The position numbers and the translations under genes are program-made. From contig CM036243.1 in the NCBI GenBank assembly GCA_020698575.1, forward strand, positions 38,005,488-38,069,487: 64,000 nt of DNA, given 5' to 3'. A model generated the notes under the pieces. That model did no database searches and was not told where the DNA came from. It worked only from the letters and a program-made list of their open reading frames with translations. Every line of letters begins with the position of its first letter. Position 1 is the stretch's first letter. This stretch comes from Bostrychus sinensis (Eukaryota; Chordata; Actinopteri; Gobiiformes; Eleotridae). Of the stretch, positions 22,480 through 34,468 are shown piece after piece.

Positions 22480-23557
22480 CTAAACAGCTCTGTATTTAAA
22501 CAGCCACAGTGGCATTAGGTTTTTGCCACTACACTGGGTTTTTATTAAATACATTCTCCATCAAAATAAAATGGATAGGAACCAAGTTTGGAGAATGTCA
22601 TTTAAAAAGCTTTAAGACTAGCCAGCACACTGTCACTACAACAAACACGGCAAAAACAACCATTAGAACAAACACAACGCAGCTATGGCCTAAAGACGTC
22701 TTGTCAGGTTTTTGTGAAGAAACCAGAGTTGCTCTGAGCTGTAACTGTGTCCTCAGCACAGAGAATATTTCAGGCCAAGAAGAGGATCAGTAACTTTGTG
22801 CTCCTTCCGCCGACTCAGTGACGCACGTTGGCTCTGCGTTGTCTTGTTTTGTTTTCGACGAAGGCCTGTGGTGTTGCTGCGGAACATCACTGCACAGACT
22901 TTGTACCGCGTGAGCCATGTGTTGTGGATTTAACTGCGACTTCAGTTCTCCACAATAGGAAACAATAGTCCTAAACAATAGACTTCTGTTTCATTTTACT
23001 TTTACTGAAAAAAAACTCATTTGCATTGTGCATTTTTCTTCTTCCATGCTTGACGCGGTGCAAAACAGCGTCTTCTAACATGAAACTTTAGCGACATCTG
23101 GGGCTGTAACTGAAAAAAATAACAAGTGTGTTCTCTGGAAGATAAATAACAAATTTATGCAATTAAGCATTAATTTAATTCTGTGTAATTCTGCATATTC
23201 TTGTAACATTAGCTGCATAACTAAGTGCAATAACAAATTGTAATTAAGATTCAACACCATGTCCAACTGTTGTTTTAAAAATCCAAAACTGATAATTCGC
23301 CTTAACTTCGGCTGGCAGGGAGAAAAACACAGTCTTCTTCTGTCTTTACTACTGAGACTCATGCTGTTTGCCGCCACCTATGGCAGAAATAAGCACTGCA
23401 GCTTTTCCAAACTTCTGTTCCAGCTCTTTATAGTGCCCCACAACCTATTCCCATATCGCCCTGGTGTTCATATATGTCCTCAAACTTTAAATTACTTATG
23501 TTTTTTTTTCCTCCAACTCAGCAGTAACTTTAACCTCCTTTTTTTTCTTTTGTGCAG
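22480..23557. other. Spacer upstream of a candidate exon
   Basis: No gene or repeat end is recognised. The last 25 bases form a strong polypyrimidine tract followed by CAG. Confidence 0.4.
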
Positions 23558-23606
23558 CTCTGCATCGCTGACACCTGGAGGACCATCTGACGACTCCACA
23601 TAAAAG
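23558..23606 (+). other. Candidate short exon, probably untranslated
   Basis: A near-ideal acceptor (cctccttttttttcttttg then TGCAG) ends at 23557. A near-ideal donor (AAAAG|GTACGT) begins at 23607. The 49-nt interval between them has a stop in every forward frame, so it would be a 5' UTR exon, a non-coding RNA exon or a terminal coding exon. This is inferred from splice-site strength alone. Chance occurrence in a 64-kb window is possible. Confidence 0.35.
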
Positions 23607-23787
23607 GTACGTTCCTGTATTTTTCATGCACTGCGGCACAAAAGGCCACACACCTGCGTTTCTCTGTACAGTATCATGAATTACAGTTAGCTCTGGGACT
23701 AAAATAACGGTGTTGGAGTCTTGGGGGCAGGTCCCTCTGTGGTCGCAGGGCGTCCATCTTTGTCAGGTCGTCCTTGGACACACACTC

Positions 23788-23788
<1 letters not shown>

Positions 23789-23818
<30 letters not shown>
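23789..23818 (+). repeat. CTG trinucleotide repeat, about 10 units
   Basis: An uninterrupted CTG run ends just before CAG|GTGAGG, a plausible splice donor at 23823/23824. A weaker acceptor lies at 23748. The 75-nt interval between these sites is open in all three frames and would encode a Leu, Ala or Cys run. Confidence 0.85.
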
Positions 23819-23821
<3 letters not shown>

Positions 23822-24385
23822 AGGTGAGGTCTGTTTATGAATAATGAAGTGAGTTATTAGGTAAAGCTGAGCTACCTCTGACCTTTGCAGAGGGAGAATT
23901 TGCAGTTTTTGTGTCTTTGGAGCAGGGGCAGGGCACGCAGCATGGGTATCTCTCCATGTTTGCTCTGTGCAACCTTTACCTTCCTATATAAACTTTGAAC
24001 AGCCATAGTTTTCTGTGTCAAAGGCTCATAATAACCACACTGAGCCCACGTTTAAATCTGCAATTCATAAACAATAAAGTCTGACCCAGTTGTATTCTCC
24101 TATTATGCCGCTAGATAATTAGAGTAATTGTTGTTCTAGGCGTGGCTGCTTTGTCTCGCAGAAGAACACATTATATTTATCCAAATATAATGTGTTCAAA
24201 TTTAAGCAAACATTTAGAGTTCATATTACAATTTACTAAATGTGTACATTTTTCAAAAACTCTTTTTGTAATAATAGTAATATTACAGTTCCAAAATGGA
24301 TGACTGATTGTTTCTGGGTGTTTTTTTACATAATGTATAGTTGGGATCAATAGTTTTAATAAATCTTACCATGCACTGATTAGTA

Positions 24386-25201
24386 CACTGTAAAAAATAT
24401 CTGTAGATTTCATGGTAAAAATCTGTAAAATCTCAACAGTAAAAGACCGTAGTTGATATATCGGTAAAATACGGTTTTGGTTACGGTAATTAACTGTAAT
24501 ATTAAAAATAAGGCAAAATTGTATTTTTTTGTTTTATTTTTTGTAATGTATACAGTATAGCACTGTTAAAAAAATCAAGTCCTGTGTTTATTACAGTTTA
24601 ACACCTTTTCAAAAGATAACTTTAAATTTTACAGTAAATGTTGATTAAAACGTAAGTCACAAACTAAAATATACATTAATCTATTTTTTTGAAAGATAAT
24701 TTAAAATTTTACAGTAAATGTTGATTAAAATGTAAGTCACAAACTAAAATATACATTAACCTATTTTTTTAAAAGATAATTTAAAATTTTACAGTAAATG
24801 TTGATTAAAATGTAAGTCACAAACTAAAATATACATTAATCTATTTTTTTGAAAGACAACTTAAAATTTTACAGTAAATGTTGATTAAAACGTAAGTCAC
24901 AAACTAAAATATACATTAACCTATTTTTTTGAAAGACAACTTAAAATTTTACAGTAAATGTTGATTAAAACGTAAGTCACAAACTAAAATATACATTAAT
25001 CTATTTTTTTGAAAGATAATAACTTTATTTTGCAGTAAATAATAATAAAAACTCAAGTCAAAAACTGTAAAAACATTTGTGATAAAATTATACTGTAAAA
25101 TTAAATACAGGCCTCTTGTAGTTTTTACGGTAGAATTCTGGCAACCACAGCTGCCAATTTTTTATCGTAAAATTTACAGATTTTTTTTTTTTTTTACAGT
25201 G
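24386..25201. mobile_element. CACTG-ended MITE containing an 80-bp tandem array
   Basis: It begins CACTGTAAAAAATATCTGTA and ends with 'aaaatttacaga', T-run, ACAGTG. TA flanks both sides. The ends are similar in style to the MITE at 13852-14285. The middle is an 80-bp tandem repeat. No coding potential is seen and the superfamily is not determined. Confidence 0.65.
24607..25040 (+). repeat. 80-bp tandem repeat inside the MITE
   Basis: 'aaactaaaatatacatta' recurs at exactly 24661, 24741, 24821, 24901 and 24981. Each unit also contains 'ttacagtaaatgttgatt'. There are about five copies with few differences, plus partial units at the edges. Confidence 0.9.
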
Positions 25202-25469
25202 TAGGATAAATTATATGCAAAATAAAAAAATATAAAAATAAAAAAAACATCTGATATCTTGTGGTGCTGTTCAAAATTCTTTTGTGTCAGGGAAAACATC
25301 GCCCAGGTTTCACCTCCAGCCTTCGCAGCTAAAAGAGCACTTCCACAGAGAGAGAATAAAATCTGGACAAACAGTGGCGGAGTTCAGTACAGCTGTAAAA
25401 AAAAACACGAGTCAAAGGACGCCTCGGTCTTCTCTCGCTCAAACCTCATCAACTCAGATGCACAGGAGC

Positions 25470-25765
25470 CTGCAGCCGCAGCGGGGGCCCTATCGTTACT
25501 CATTGATTAGTCTTTCAAACCTGTCCTTTAGAGCGGAGATGGCGTCTGTCACCTCTCTGACAAACTGAGCCCCGCTGTGAGCGAAGCGTGGCTGCGCGGG
25601 TCCCCGGGGCCCGGCTCGGGCATTGATCCGCGGCCATCGAGCTGCGCCGCGCGGTAATGAGAGAGCGGCTTTGAAACGGTTAGTTGTATCTGGAAATGAC
25701 GGGAGCGGGCGGAGCTCTCGGGGATCATGAAAGAGGTTCGAGGAAATGGAGGACGATAGTTGTGC
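25470..25765. promoter_or_regulatory. CpG-rich segment, possible CpG-island promoter
   Basis: By eye there are more than twenty CpG dinucleotides in about 200 bp around 25560-25760 ('gctgcgccgcgcggtaatg', 'ccgcggccatcgag'), against an AT-rich background. No matching transposon ends were seen. An ATG in good context occurs at 25538 on the plus strand, opening only nine codons. The segment could be a promoter or first exon on either strand. Confidence 0.4.
25496..25573 (-). other. Possible coding remnant or exon, minus strand
   Basis: The end of an open minus-strand frame reads AQFVREVTDAISALKDRFER then LINE and a stop. This is an amphipathic helix-like stretch unlike the low-complexity frames elsewhere, and it lies in the CpG-rich segment. 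'ttcgctcacag' just upstream could be a weak acceptor. I do not recognise the protein. Confidence 0.2.
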
Positions 25766-26041
25766 GGCGAAGACAGAAAGTGAGAAATGAACAGAGCTTT
25801 TTAGTTTTTTAACCAGCTGCTCTTTCTTGTGGCTTGTGTGGGTTTTTTTATGGGCAAACACAAACAGTTTTTCAGTGCTGAGGTATTGGGCGAGTTTGCT
25901 CCTGAACATGAGGCTTTAGGTGTTTCGTTTAATGACAGTCAGTCACTTGTGTGCACAGATTTCTATTGGAATTACTGATTTTAAAGGCCATTTTCTCAAT
26001 TTTTTTCTCACACTCTGAGTCAGAAATCTACACTTCAGAAG

Positions 26042-26102
26042 CTCCTCCTCCTACTACTAGTACTACTACTACTACTACTAGTACTACTGCTACTACTCTG
26101 AG
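26042..26102 (+). repeat. CTA/CTC trinucleotide repeat
   Basis: CTACTACTAGTA-type triplets run with a few interruptions. Confidence 0.85.
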
Positions 26103-26640
26103 TCAGATAGCTCCACTTCAACATTTCCAGTCTTGCCCTTAACTATAGTTCTGAAGGCTTTTACAGAAGGATTTGTTGCTATGTAATTCCTAGGCCTGAT
26201 TTACTGGACATTTTACTCCAAAAAACGAGACAAAATTAGATTTTTTTAAGGCTGTTTTGTTGTTGTATTTTCTAGTTTTCTGAAAAACAAAATCAGATCC
26301 ATAATCTCCTCTATATAACCCTTTTTATGGAATATGTCGTCAAAACAAATCAAAAATTTCATACCTGACTTTTAGCAAATTTGTGCATTTTAAGGCATAT
26401 AATGTCTAATTTTCATATGGAAACATGCTGAAATACATTTTTCCCTATCTTTATGTCAGGGAACTACAGTTAAAATTTCACACAGACAGCAGAAATATAT
26501 CAAAAATAATGATTTATATTTAAAATTAGGTTAACCGAGAGAAGAAAATGATATAATGATGGGATGTCAGTAGTGTGGGTGAGTGAAGGAGTGACTGGTC
26601 ATAATGTGTGATGTTTCTAATTTAAGAATCTGAGGACGGT

Positions 26641-29600
26641 GAGACGTGAGCAAAGAGAGAGAGAGAGAGACAGAGGGAGAAGAGAGAGCTGTGAATGACA
26701 GAAAGACAGAGAGAGACAAAGAGAGGGAGAGAGAAAGAGAGACAGAGAGTCGTGAGCTTTGAGAGAGAGAGAGAGAGAGAGAGCAAGGAGATGCAAACAG
26801 ACAGAGAGTGGTAATCAAAGAGAGAGAAAGTCGTGAGCAAAGAGAGAGTGAGAGAGAGAGTTGTGAGCAAAGAGAGAGTCATGAGCAAAGAGAGAGTTGT
26901 GAGCAAAAAGAGAGAGTCGTGAGCAAAAAGAGAGAGTCGTGAGTAAAGAGAGAGTTGTAAGCAAAGAGAGAGTCGTGAGCAAAGAGAGAGTTGTGAGTAA
27001 AGAGAGAGTCGTGAGCAAAGAGATCCAAAGAGAGAGAGTTGTGAGCAAAGAGAAAGAGAGTCATGAGCAATGAGATGCAAAGAGAAAGTCATGAGCAAAA
27101 AGAGAGAGTTGTGAGCAAAGAGAGAGTCGTGAGCAAAGAGAGAGTCGTGAGTAAAGAGAGAGTCGTGAGCAAAGAGATCCAAAGAGAGAGAGTTGTGAGC
27201 AAAGAGAAAGAGAGTCATGAGCAATGAGATGCAAAGAGAAAGTCATGAGCAAAAAGAGAGAGTTGTTGGCAAAGCGATGCAAAGAGAGAGTCGTGAGTAA
27301 AGAGAGTCGTGAGCAAAGAGAGAGTCATGAGCAAAGAGATGTAAAGAGAGAGAGTTGTGAGCAATGAGGTGTAAAGAAAGAGTCGTAAGCAAAGAGATGT
27401 AAAGAGAGTCATGAACAAAGAGATGTAAAGAGAAAGTCATGAGCAAAAAGAGAGAGTTGTTGGCAAAGCGATGCAAAGAGAGAGTCGTGAGTAAAGAGAG
27501 TCGTGAGTAAAGAAAGAGTCATGAGCAAAGAGAGAGTCGTGAGCAAAGAGATGTAAAGAGAGAGAGTTGTGAGCAATGAGGTGTAAAGAAAGAGTCGTAA
27601 GCAAAGAGATGTAAAGAGAGTCATGAACAAAGAGATGTAAAGAGTGTTGTTAGCAAAGAAATATAAAGAGTCATGAGCAAAGAGATGTAAAGAGAGAATC
27701 GTGAGCAAAGAGATGTAAAGAGAGAGTCGTGAGCAAAGCGATATAAAGAGAGTCGTGAGCAAAGAGGTAAAGAGAGAGTCGTGAGCAAAGCGATATAAAG
27801 AGAGTCATGAGCAAAGTGATGTAAAGAGAGAGTCGTGAGCAAAGAGATATAAAGAGAGTCTTGAGCAAAGTGATGTAAAGAGAGAGTCGTGAGCAAAGAG
27901 ATGTAAAGAGAGAGTTGTGAGCAAAGCGATATAAAGAGAGTCATGAGCAAAGTGATGTAAAGAGAGAGTCGTGAGCAAAGAGATGTAAAGAGTCGTGAGC
28001 AAAGTGATGTAAAGAGAGAGTCGTGAGCAAAGAGATGTAAAGAGAGTCGTGAGCAAAGCGATGTAAAGAGAGAGTTGTGAGCAAAGTGATGTAAAGAGAG
28101 AGTCGTGAGCAAAGCGATATAAAGAGTTGTGAGCAAAGTGATGTAAAGAGAGAGTCGTGAGCAAAGCGATATAAAGAGTCGTGAGCAAAGAGATGTAAAG
28201 AGAGAGTCGTGAGCAAAGCGATATAAAGAGAGTCTTGAGCAAAGTGATGTAAAGAGAGAGTCGTGAGCAAAGAGATGTAAAGAGAGTCGTGAGCAAAGCG
28301 ATGTAAAGAGAGAGTTGTGAGCAAAGTGATGTAAAGAGAGAGTCGTGAGCAAAGCGATATAAAGAGTTGTGAGCAAAGTGATGTAAAGAGAGTCGTGAGC
28401 AAAGCGATATAAAGAGTCGTGAGCAAAGAGATGTAAAGAGAGAGTCGTGAGCAAAGCGATATAAAGAGAGTCTTGAGCAAAGTGATGTAAAGAGAGAGTC
28501 GTGAGCAAAGAGATATAAAGAGAGTCTTGAGCAAAGAGATGTAAAGAGAGAGTCGTGAGCAAAGCGATGTAAAGAGAGAGTCGTGAGCAAAGAGATGTAA
28601 AGAGAGAGTCGTGAGCAAAGAGATGTAAAGAGAGAGTCGTGAGCAAAGCGATGTAAAGAGAGAGTCGTGAGCAAAGAGATGTAAAGAGTCGTGAGCAAAG
28701 AGATGTAAAGAGAGAGTCGTGAGCAAAGAGATGTAAAGAGTCGTGAGCAAAGAGATGTAAAGAGAGAGTCGTGAGCAAAGAGATGTAAAGAGTCGTGAGC
28801 AAAGAGATGTAAAGAGAGAGTCATGAGCAAAGCGATATAAAGAGAGTCGTGAGCAAAGAGATGTAAAGAGAGAGTCGTGAGCAAAGAGATGTAAAGAGTC
28901 GTGAGCAAAGAGATGTAAAGAGAGAGTCATGAGCAAAGCGATATAAAGAGAGTCGTGAGCAAAGAGATGTAAAGAGAGAGTCGTGAGCAAAGCGATATAA
29001 AGAGAGTCGTGAGCAAAGAGGTAAAGAGAGAGTCGTGAGCAAAGCGATATAAAGAGAGTCATGAGCAAAGTGATGTAAAGAGAGAGTCGTGAGCAAAGAG
29101 ATATAAAGAGAGTCTTGAGCAAAGTGATGTAAAGAGAGAGTCGTGAGCAAAGAGATGTAAAGAGAGAGTTGTGAGCAAAGCGATATAAAGAGAGTCATGA
29201 GCAAAGTGATGTAAAGAGAGAGTCGTGAGCAAAGAGATGTAAAGAGTCGTGAGCAAAGTGATGTAAAGAGAGAGTCGTGAGCAAAGAGATGTAAAGAGAG
29301 TCGTGAGCAAAGCGATGTAAAGAGAGAGTTGTGAGCAAAGTGATGTAAAGAGAGAGTCGTGAGCAAAGCGATATAAAGAGTTGTGAGCAAAGTGATGTAA
29401 AGAGAGAGTCGTGAGCAAAGCGATATAAAGAGTCGTGAGCAAAGAGATGTAAAGAGAGAGTCGTGAGCAAAGCGATATAAAGAGAGTCTTGAGCAAAGAG
29501 ATGTAAAGAGAGAGTCGTGAGCAAAGCGATGTAAAGAGAGAGTCGTGAGCAAAGAGATGTAAAGAGAGAGTCGTGAGCAAAGAGATATAAAGAGAGTCTT

Positions 29601-32600
29601 GAGCAAAGAGATGTAAAGAGAGAGTCGTGAGCAAAGCGATGTAAAGAGAGAGTCGTGAGCAAAGAGATGTAAAGAGAGAGTCGTGAGCAAAGTGATGTAA
29701 AGAGAGAGTTGTGAGCAAAGTGATGTAAAGAGAGTCGTGAGCAAAGAGATGTAAAGAGAGAGTCGTGAGCAAAGCGATATAAAGAGAGTCATGAGCAAAG
29801 TGATGTAAAGAGAGAGTCGTGAGCAAAGAGATATGAAGAGAGTCTTGAGCAAAGAGATGTAAAGAGAGAGTCGTGAGCAAAGCGATGTAAAGAGAGAGTT
29901 GTGAGCAAAGAGATGTAAAGAGTCGTGAGCAAAGAGATGTAAAGAGAGAGTCGTGAGCAAAGAGATGTAAAGAGTCGTGAGCAAAGAGATGTAAAGAGAG
30001 AGTCATGAGCAAAGCGATATAAAGAGAGTCGTGAGCAAAGAGATGTAAAGAGAGAGTCGTGAGCAAAGAGATGTAAAGAGTCGTGAGCAAAGAGATGTAA
30101 AGAGAGAGTCATGAGCAAAGCGATATAAAGAGAGTCGTGAGCAAAGAGATGTAAAGAGAGAGTCATGAGCAAAGTGATATAAAGAGAGTCGTGAGCAAAG
30201 TGATGTAAAGAGAGAGTCATGAGCAAAGTGATATAAAGAGAGTCGTGAGCAAAGTGATGTAAAGAGAGAGTCGTGAGCAGAGATGTAAAGAGAGTCTTGA
30301 GCAAAGTGATGTAAAGAGAGAGTCTTGAGCAAAGTGATGTAAAGAGAGAGTCGTGAGCAAAGAGATATAAAGAGAGTCTTGAGCAAAGAGATGTAAAGAG
30401 AGAGTCGTGAGCAAAGCGATGTAAAGAGAGAGTCGTGAGCAAAGAGATGTAAAGAGTCGTGAGCAAAGAGATGTAAAGAGAGAGTCGTGAGCAAAGAGAT
30501 GTAAAGAGTCGTGAGCAAAGAGATGTAAAGAGAGAGTCATGAGCAAAGCGATATAAAGAGAGTCGTGAGCAACGAGATGTAAAGAGAGAGTCGTGAGCAA
30601 AGAGATGTAAAGAGTCGTGAGCAAAGAGATGTAAAGAGAGAGTCATGAGCAAAGCGATATAAAGAGAGTCGTGAGCAAAGAGATGTAAAGAGAGAGTCAT
30701 GAGCAAAGTGATATAAAGAGAGTCATGAGCAAAGAGATGTAAAGAGAGAGTCGTGAGCAAAGAGATGTAAAGAGAGTCGTGAGCAAAGCGATGTAAAGAG
30801 AGAGTTGTGAGCAAAGTGATGTAAAGAGAGAGTCATGAGCAAAGCGATATAAAGAGTTGTGAGCAAAGTGATGTAAAGAGAGTCGTGAGCAAAGCGATAT
30901 AAAGAGTCGTGAGCAAAGAGATGTAAAGAGAGAGTCGTGAGCAAAGCGATATAAAGAGAGTCTTGAGCAAAGTGATGTAAAGAGAGAGTCGTGAGCAAAG
31001 AGATATAAAGAGAGTCTTGAGCAAAGAGATGTAAAGAGAGAGTCGTGAGCAAAGCGATGTAAAGAGAGAGTCGTGAGCAAAGAGATGTAAAGAGAGAGTC
31101 GTGAGCAAAGAGATGTAAAGAGAGAGTCGTGAGCAAAGCGATGTAAAGAGAGAGTCGTGAGCAAAGAGATGTAAAGAGTCGTGAGCAAAGAGATGTAAAG
31201 AGAGTCGTGAGCAAAGAGATGTAAAGAGTCGTGAGCAAAGAGATGTAAAGAGAGAGTCGTGAGCAAAGAGATGTAAAGAGTCGTGAGCAAAGAGATGTAA
31301 AGAGAGAGTCATGAGCAAAGCGATATAAAGAGAGTCGTGAGCAAAGAGATGTAAAGAGAGAGTCGTGAGCAAAGAGATGTAAAGAGTCGTGAGCAAAGAG
31401 ATGTAAAGAGAGAGTCATGAGCAAAGCGATATAAAGAGAGTCGTGAGCAAAGAGATGTAAAGAGAGAGTCGTGAGCAAAGCGATATAAAGAGAGTCGTGA
31501 GCAAAGAGGTAAAGAGAGAGTCGTGAGCAAAGCGATATAAAGAGAGTCATGAGCAAAGTGATGTAAAGAGAGAGTCGTGAGCAAAGAGATATAAAGAGAG
31601 TCTTGAGCAAAGTGATGTAAAGAGAGAGTCGTGAGCAAAGAGATGTAAAGAGAGAGTTGTGAGCAAAGCGATATAAAGAGAGTCATGAGCAAAGTGATGT
31701 AAAGAGAGAGTCGTGAGCAAAGAGATGTAAAGAGTCGTGAGCAAAGTGATGTAAAGAGAGAGTCGTGAGCAAAGAGATGTAAAGAGAGTCGTGAGCAAAG
31801 CGATGTAAAGAGAGAGTTGTGAGCAAAGTGATGTAAAGAGAGAGTCGTGAGCAAAGCGATATAAAGAGTTGTGAGCAAAGTGATGTAAAGAGAGAGTCGT
31901 GAGCAAAGCGATATAAAGAGTCGTGAGCAAAGAGATGTAAAGAGAGAGTCGTGAGCAAAGCGATATAAAGAGAGTCTTGAGCAAAGAGATGTAAAGAGAG
32001 AGTCGTGAGCAAAGCGATGTAAAGAGAGAGTCGTGAGCAAAGAGATGTAAAGAGAGAGTCGTGAGCAAAGAGATATAAAGAGAGTCTTGAGCAAAGAGAT
32101 GTAAAGAGAGAGTCGTGAGCAAAGCGATGTAAAGAGAGAGTCGTGAGCAAAGAGATGTAAAGAGAGAGTCGTGAGCAAAGTGATGTAAAGAGAGAGTTGT
32201 GAGCAAAGTGATGTAAAGAGAGTCGTGAGCAAAGAGATGTAAAGAGAGAGTCGTGAGCAAAGCGATATAAAGAGAGTCATGAGCAAAGTGATGTAAAGAG
32301 AGAGTCGTGAGCAAAGAGATATAAAGAGAGTCTTGAGCAAAGAGATGTAAAGAGAGAGTCGTGAGCAAAGCGATGTAAAGAGAGAGTTGTGAGCAAAGAG
32401 ATGTAAAGAGTCGTGAGCAAAGAGATGTAAAGAGAGAGTCGTGAGCAAAGAGATGTAAAGAGTCGTGAGCAAAGAGATGTAAAGAGAGAGTCATGAGCAA
32501 AGCGATATAAAGAGAGTCGTGAGCAAAGAGATGTAAAGAGAGAGTCGTGAGCAAAGAGATGTAAAGAGTCGTGAGCAAAGAGATGTAAAGAGAGAGTCAT

Positions 32601-33441
32601 GAGCAAAGCGATATAAAGAGAGTCGTGAGCAAAGAGATGTAAAGAGAGAGTCATGAGCAAAGTGATATAAAGAGAGTCGTGAGCAAAGTGATGTAAAGAG
32701 AGAGTCATGAGCAAAGTGATATAAAGAGAGTCGTGAGCAAAGTGATGTAAAGAGAGAGTCGTGAGCAGAGATGTAAAGAGAGTCTTGAGCAAAGTGATGT
32801 AAAGAGAGAGTCTTGAGCAAAGTGATGTAAAGAGAGAGTCGTGAGCAAAGAGATATAAAGAGAGTCTTGAGCAAAGAGATGTAAAGAGAGAGTCGTGAGC
32901 AAAGCGATGTAAAGAGAGAGTCGTGAGCAAAGAGATGTAAAGAGTCGTGAGCAAAGAGATGTAAAGAGAGAGTCGTGAGCAAAGAGATGTAAAGAGTCGT
33001 GAGCAAAGAGATGTAAAGAGAGAGTCATGAGCAAAGCGATATAAAGAGAGTCGTGAGCAACGAGATGTAAAGAGAGAGTCGTGAGCAAAGAGATGTAAAG
33101 AGTCGTGAGCAAAGAGATGTAAAGAGAGAGTCATGAGCAAAGCGATATAAAGAGAGTCGTGAGCAAAGAGATGTAAAGAGAGAGTCATGAGCAAAGCGAT
33201 ATAAAGAGAGTCATGAGCAAAGAGATGTAAAGAGAGAGTCATGAGCAAAGCGATATAAAGAGAGTCGTGAGCAAAGTGATGTAAAGAGAGAGTCATGAGC
33301 AAAGTGATATAAAGAGAGTCGTGAGCAAAGTGATGTAAAGAGAGAGTCGTGAGCAAAGAGATGTAAAGAGAGTCGTGAGCAATGAGATGTAAAGAGAGTC
33401 GTGAGCAAAGAGATGTAAAGAGAGAGTCGTGAGCAAAGAGA
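26641..33441 (+). repeat. 28-bp minisatellite array, about 6.8 kb
   Basis: The units contain GTGAGCAAAGAGATGTAAA preceded by a variable number of GA dinucleotides, giving lengths of about 24, 26 and 28 bp. Unit variants alternate tcgtgagc, tcatgagc, ttgtgagc and tcttgagc, and agagatgt, agcgatat and agtgatgt. The first kilobase (26641-27670) is more degenerate and GA-rich. The array has no stop codon in any minus-strand frame over long spans, which creates spurious Leu/Ser-rich frames of up to about 430 codons. Confidence 0.95.
28245..33225 (+). repeat. Tandem duplication of a 2.49-kb block inside the 28-bp array
   Basis: The order of unit variants from about 28245 to 30735 is repeated almost base for base from about 30735 to 33225. 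The offset is 2490 bp at the left, changing to 2488 bp after a 2-bp GA difference near 31200. Long runs (for example from 28821 and from 31309) read the same for more than 1.1 kb. This is a recent event on top of the older unit expansion. Confidence 0.9.
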
Positions 33442-33553
33442 GTGTGAGAAAGTGCTGTATCTATTTTTAGCTGCCTCAGAAGCCTGCGTGGATCTGAATG
33501 CACAAACTGGAGCCGAGGATTTGAGAAGCGCCTGGTCAGCAGCATCTCTCTGT

Positions 33554-34216
33554 AAACACACACTCACAAACAAAACACACTCACAAACACACACACAAAC
33601 ACAGACACAAACACACAAGCACACTCACAGACACACACACACTCACAAACAAAACACACTCACAAACACACACACTCACAGACACACTCACAAACACACA
33701 CACACTCACAAACACACACACAAACACAGACACAAACACACAAGCACACTCACAGACACACACACACTCACAAACAAAACACACTCACAAACACACACAC
33801 TCACAGACACACTCACAAACACACACACACTCACAAACACACACACAAACACAGACACACACACACAGACACACTCACAGACACACACACACTCACAAAC
33901 AAAACACACTCACAAACACACACACTCACAGACACACTCACAAACACACACACACTCACAAACACACACACAAACACAGACACAAACACACAAGCACACT
34001 CACAGACACACACACACTCACAGACACACTCACAAACACACACACACTCACAGACACACACACAAACACACACACACACACACACTCACAGACACACACA
34101 CACTCACAGACACACACACTCACAGACACACACACTCACAGACACACACACACTCACACACACACTCACACACACACACACACTCACAGACACACACACA
34201 CACTCACAGACACACA
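33554..34216 (+). repeat. CA-rich microsatellite with 125-bp internal period
   Basis: The interval is built of cacacacactcacaaacac and cacagacac phrases. A marker 'caaaacacactcac' recurs at 33650, 33775 and 33900, a strict 125-bp spacing, with an earlier copy at 33571. The right end decays to simpler CA repeats. Confidence 0.9.
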
Positions 34217-34291
34217 GGGAACAGGAGGAGAGCGGGTGTGGACAGGCAGCTCGGGCCCTCATTAGCACGGCCGGCACATTGGACTAAAAAT

Positions 34292-34375
34292 AGCAGCAGC
34301 AGCAGAAGAAGAAGAAGAAGAAAAAGAAGAAAAAGAAGAAGAAAAAGAAGAAGAAGAAGAAAGAAGGAGGAGGAG
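34292..34375 (+). repeat. AGC/GAA purine microsatellite
   Basis: AGCAGC is followed by GAAGAA and AAGAAG triplets and GGAGG. It lies in the roughly 250-bp island between the CA-rich and the 8-bp arrays. Confidence 0.9.
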
Positions 34376-34468
34376 CTTGAAGACGAGGTCCTCTGAGAAC
34401 TGAGGCATCCACAAAACAGGTCATGGTTAACACAAAGACGAGAACACACCACACTCTACAGTATCCAG

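Noticed and set aside
26641..33441. Possible CRISPR array because of regular 24-28 bp repeats
   Set aside because: There are no unique spacers; the whole unit is repeated with small variants. The genome is vertebrate.
26815..33563. Many long minus-strand open frames (up to about 430 codons) of Leu/Ser/His-rich protein
   Set aside because: They follow from the 28-bp repeat having no stop codon in any minus-strand frame. Overlapping frames give similar peptides, there is no promoter or splice context, and only the longest runs into non-repeat sequence at 33442-33563.
33452..34396. 314-codon frame rich in His/Thr ending in Arg/Lys runs
   Set aside because: It spans the CA microsatellite and the GAA run, and its composition is entirely explained by these.
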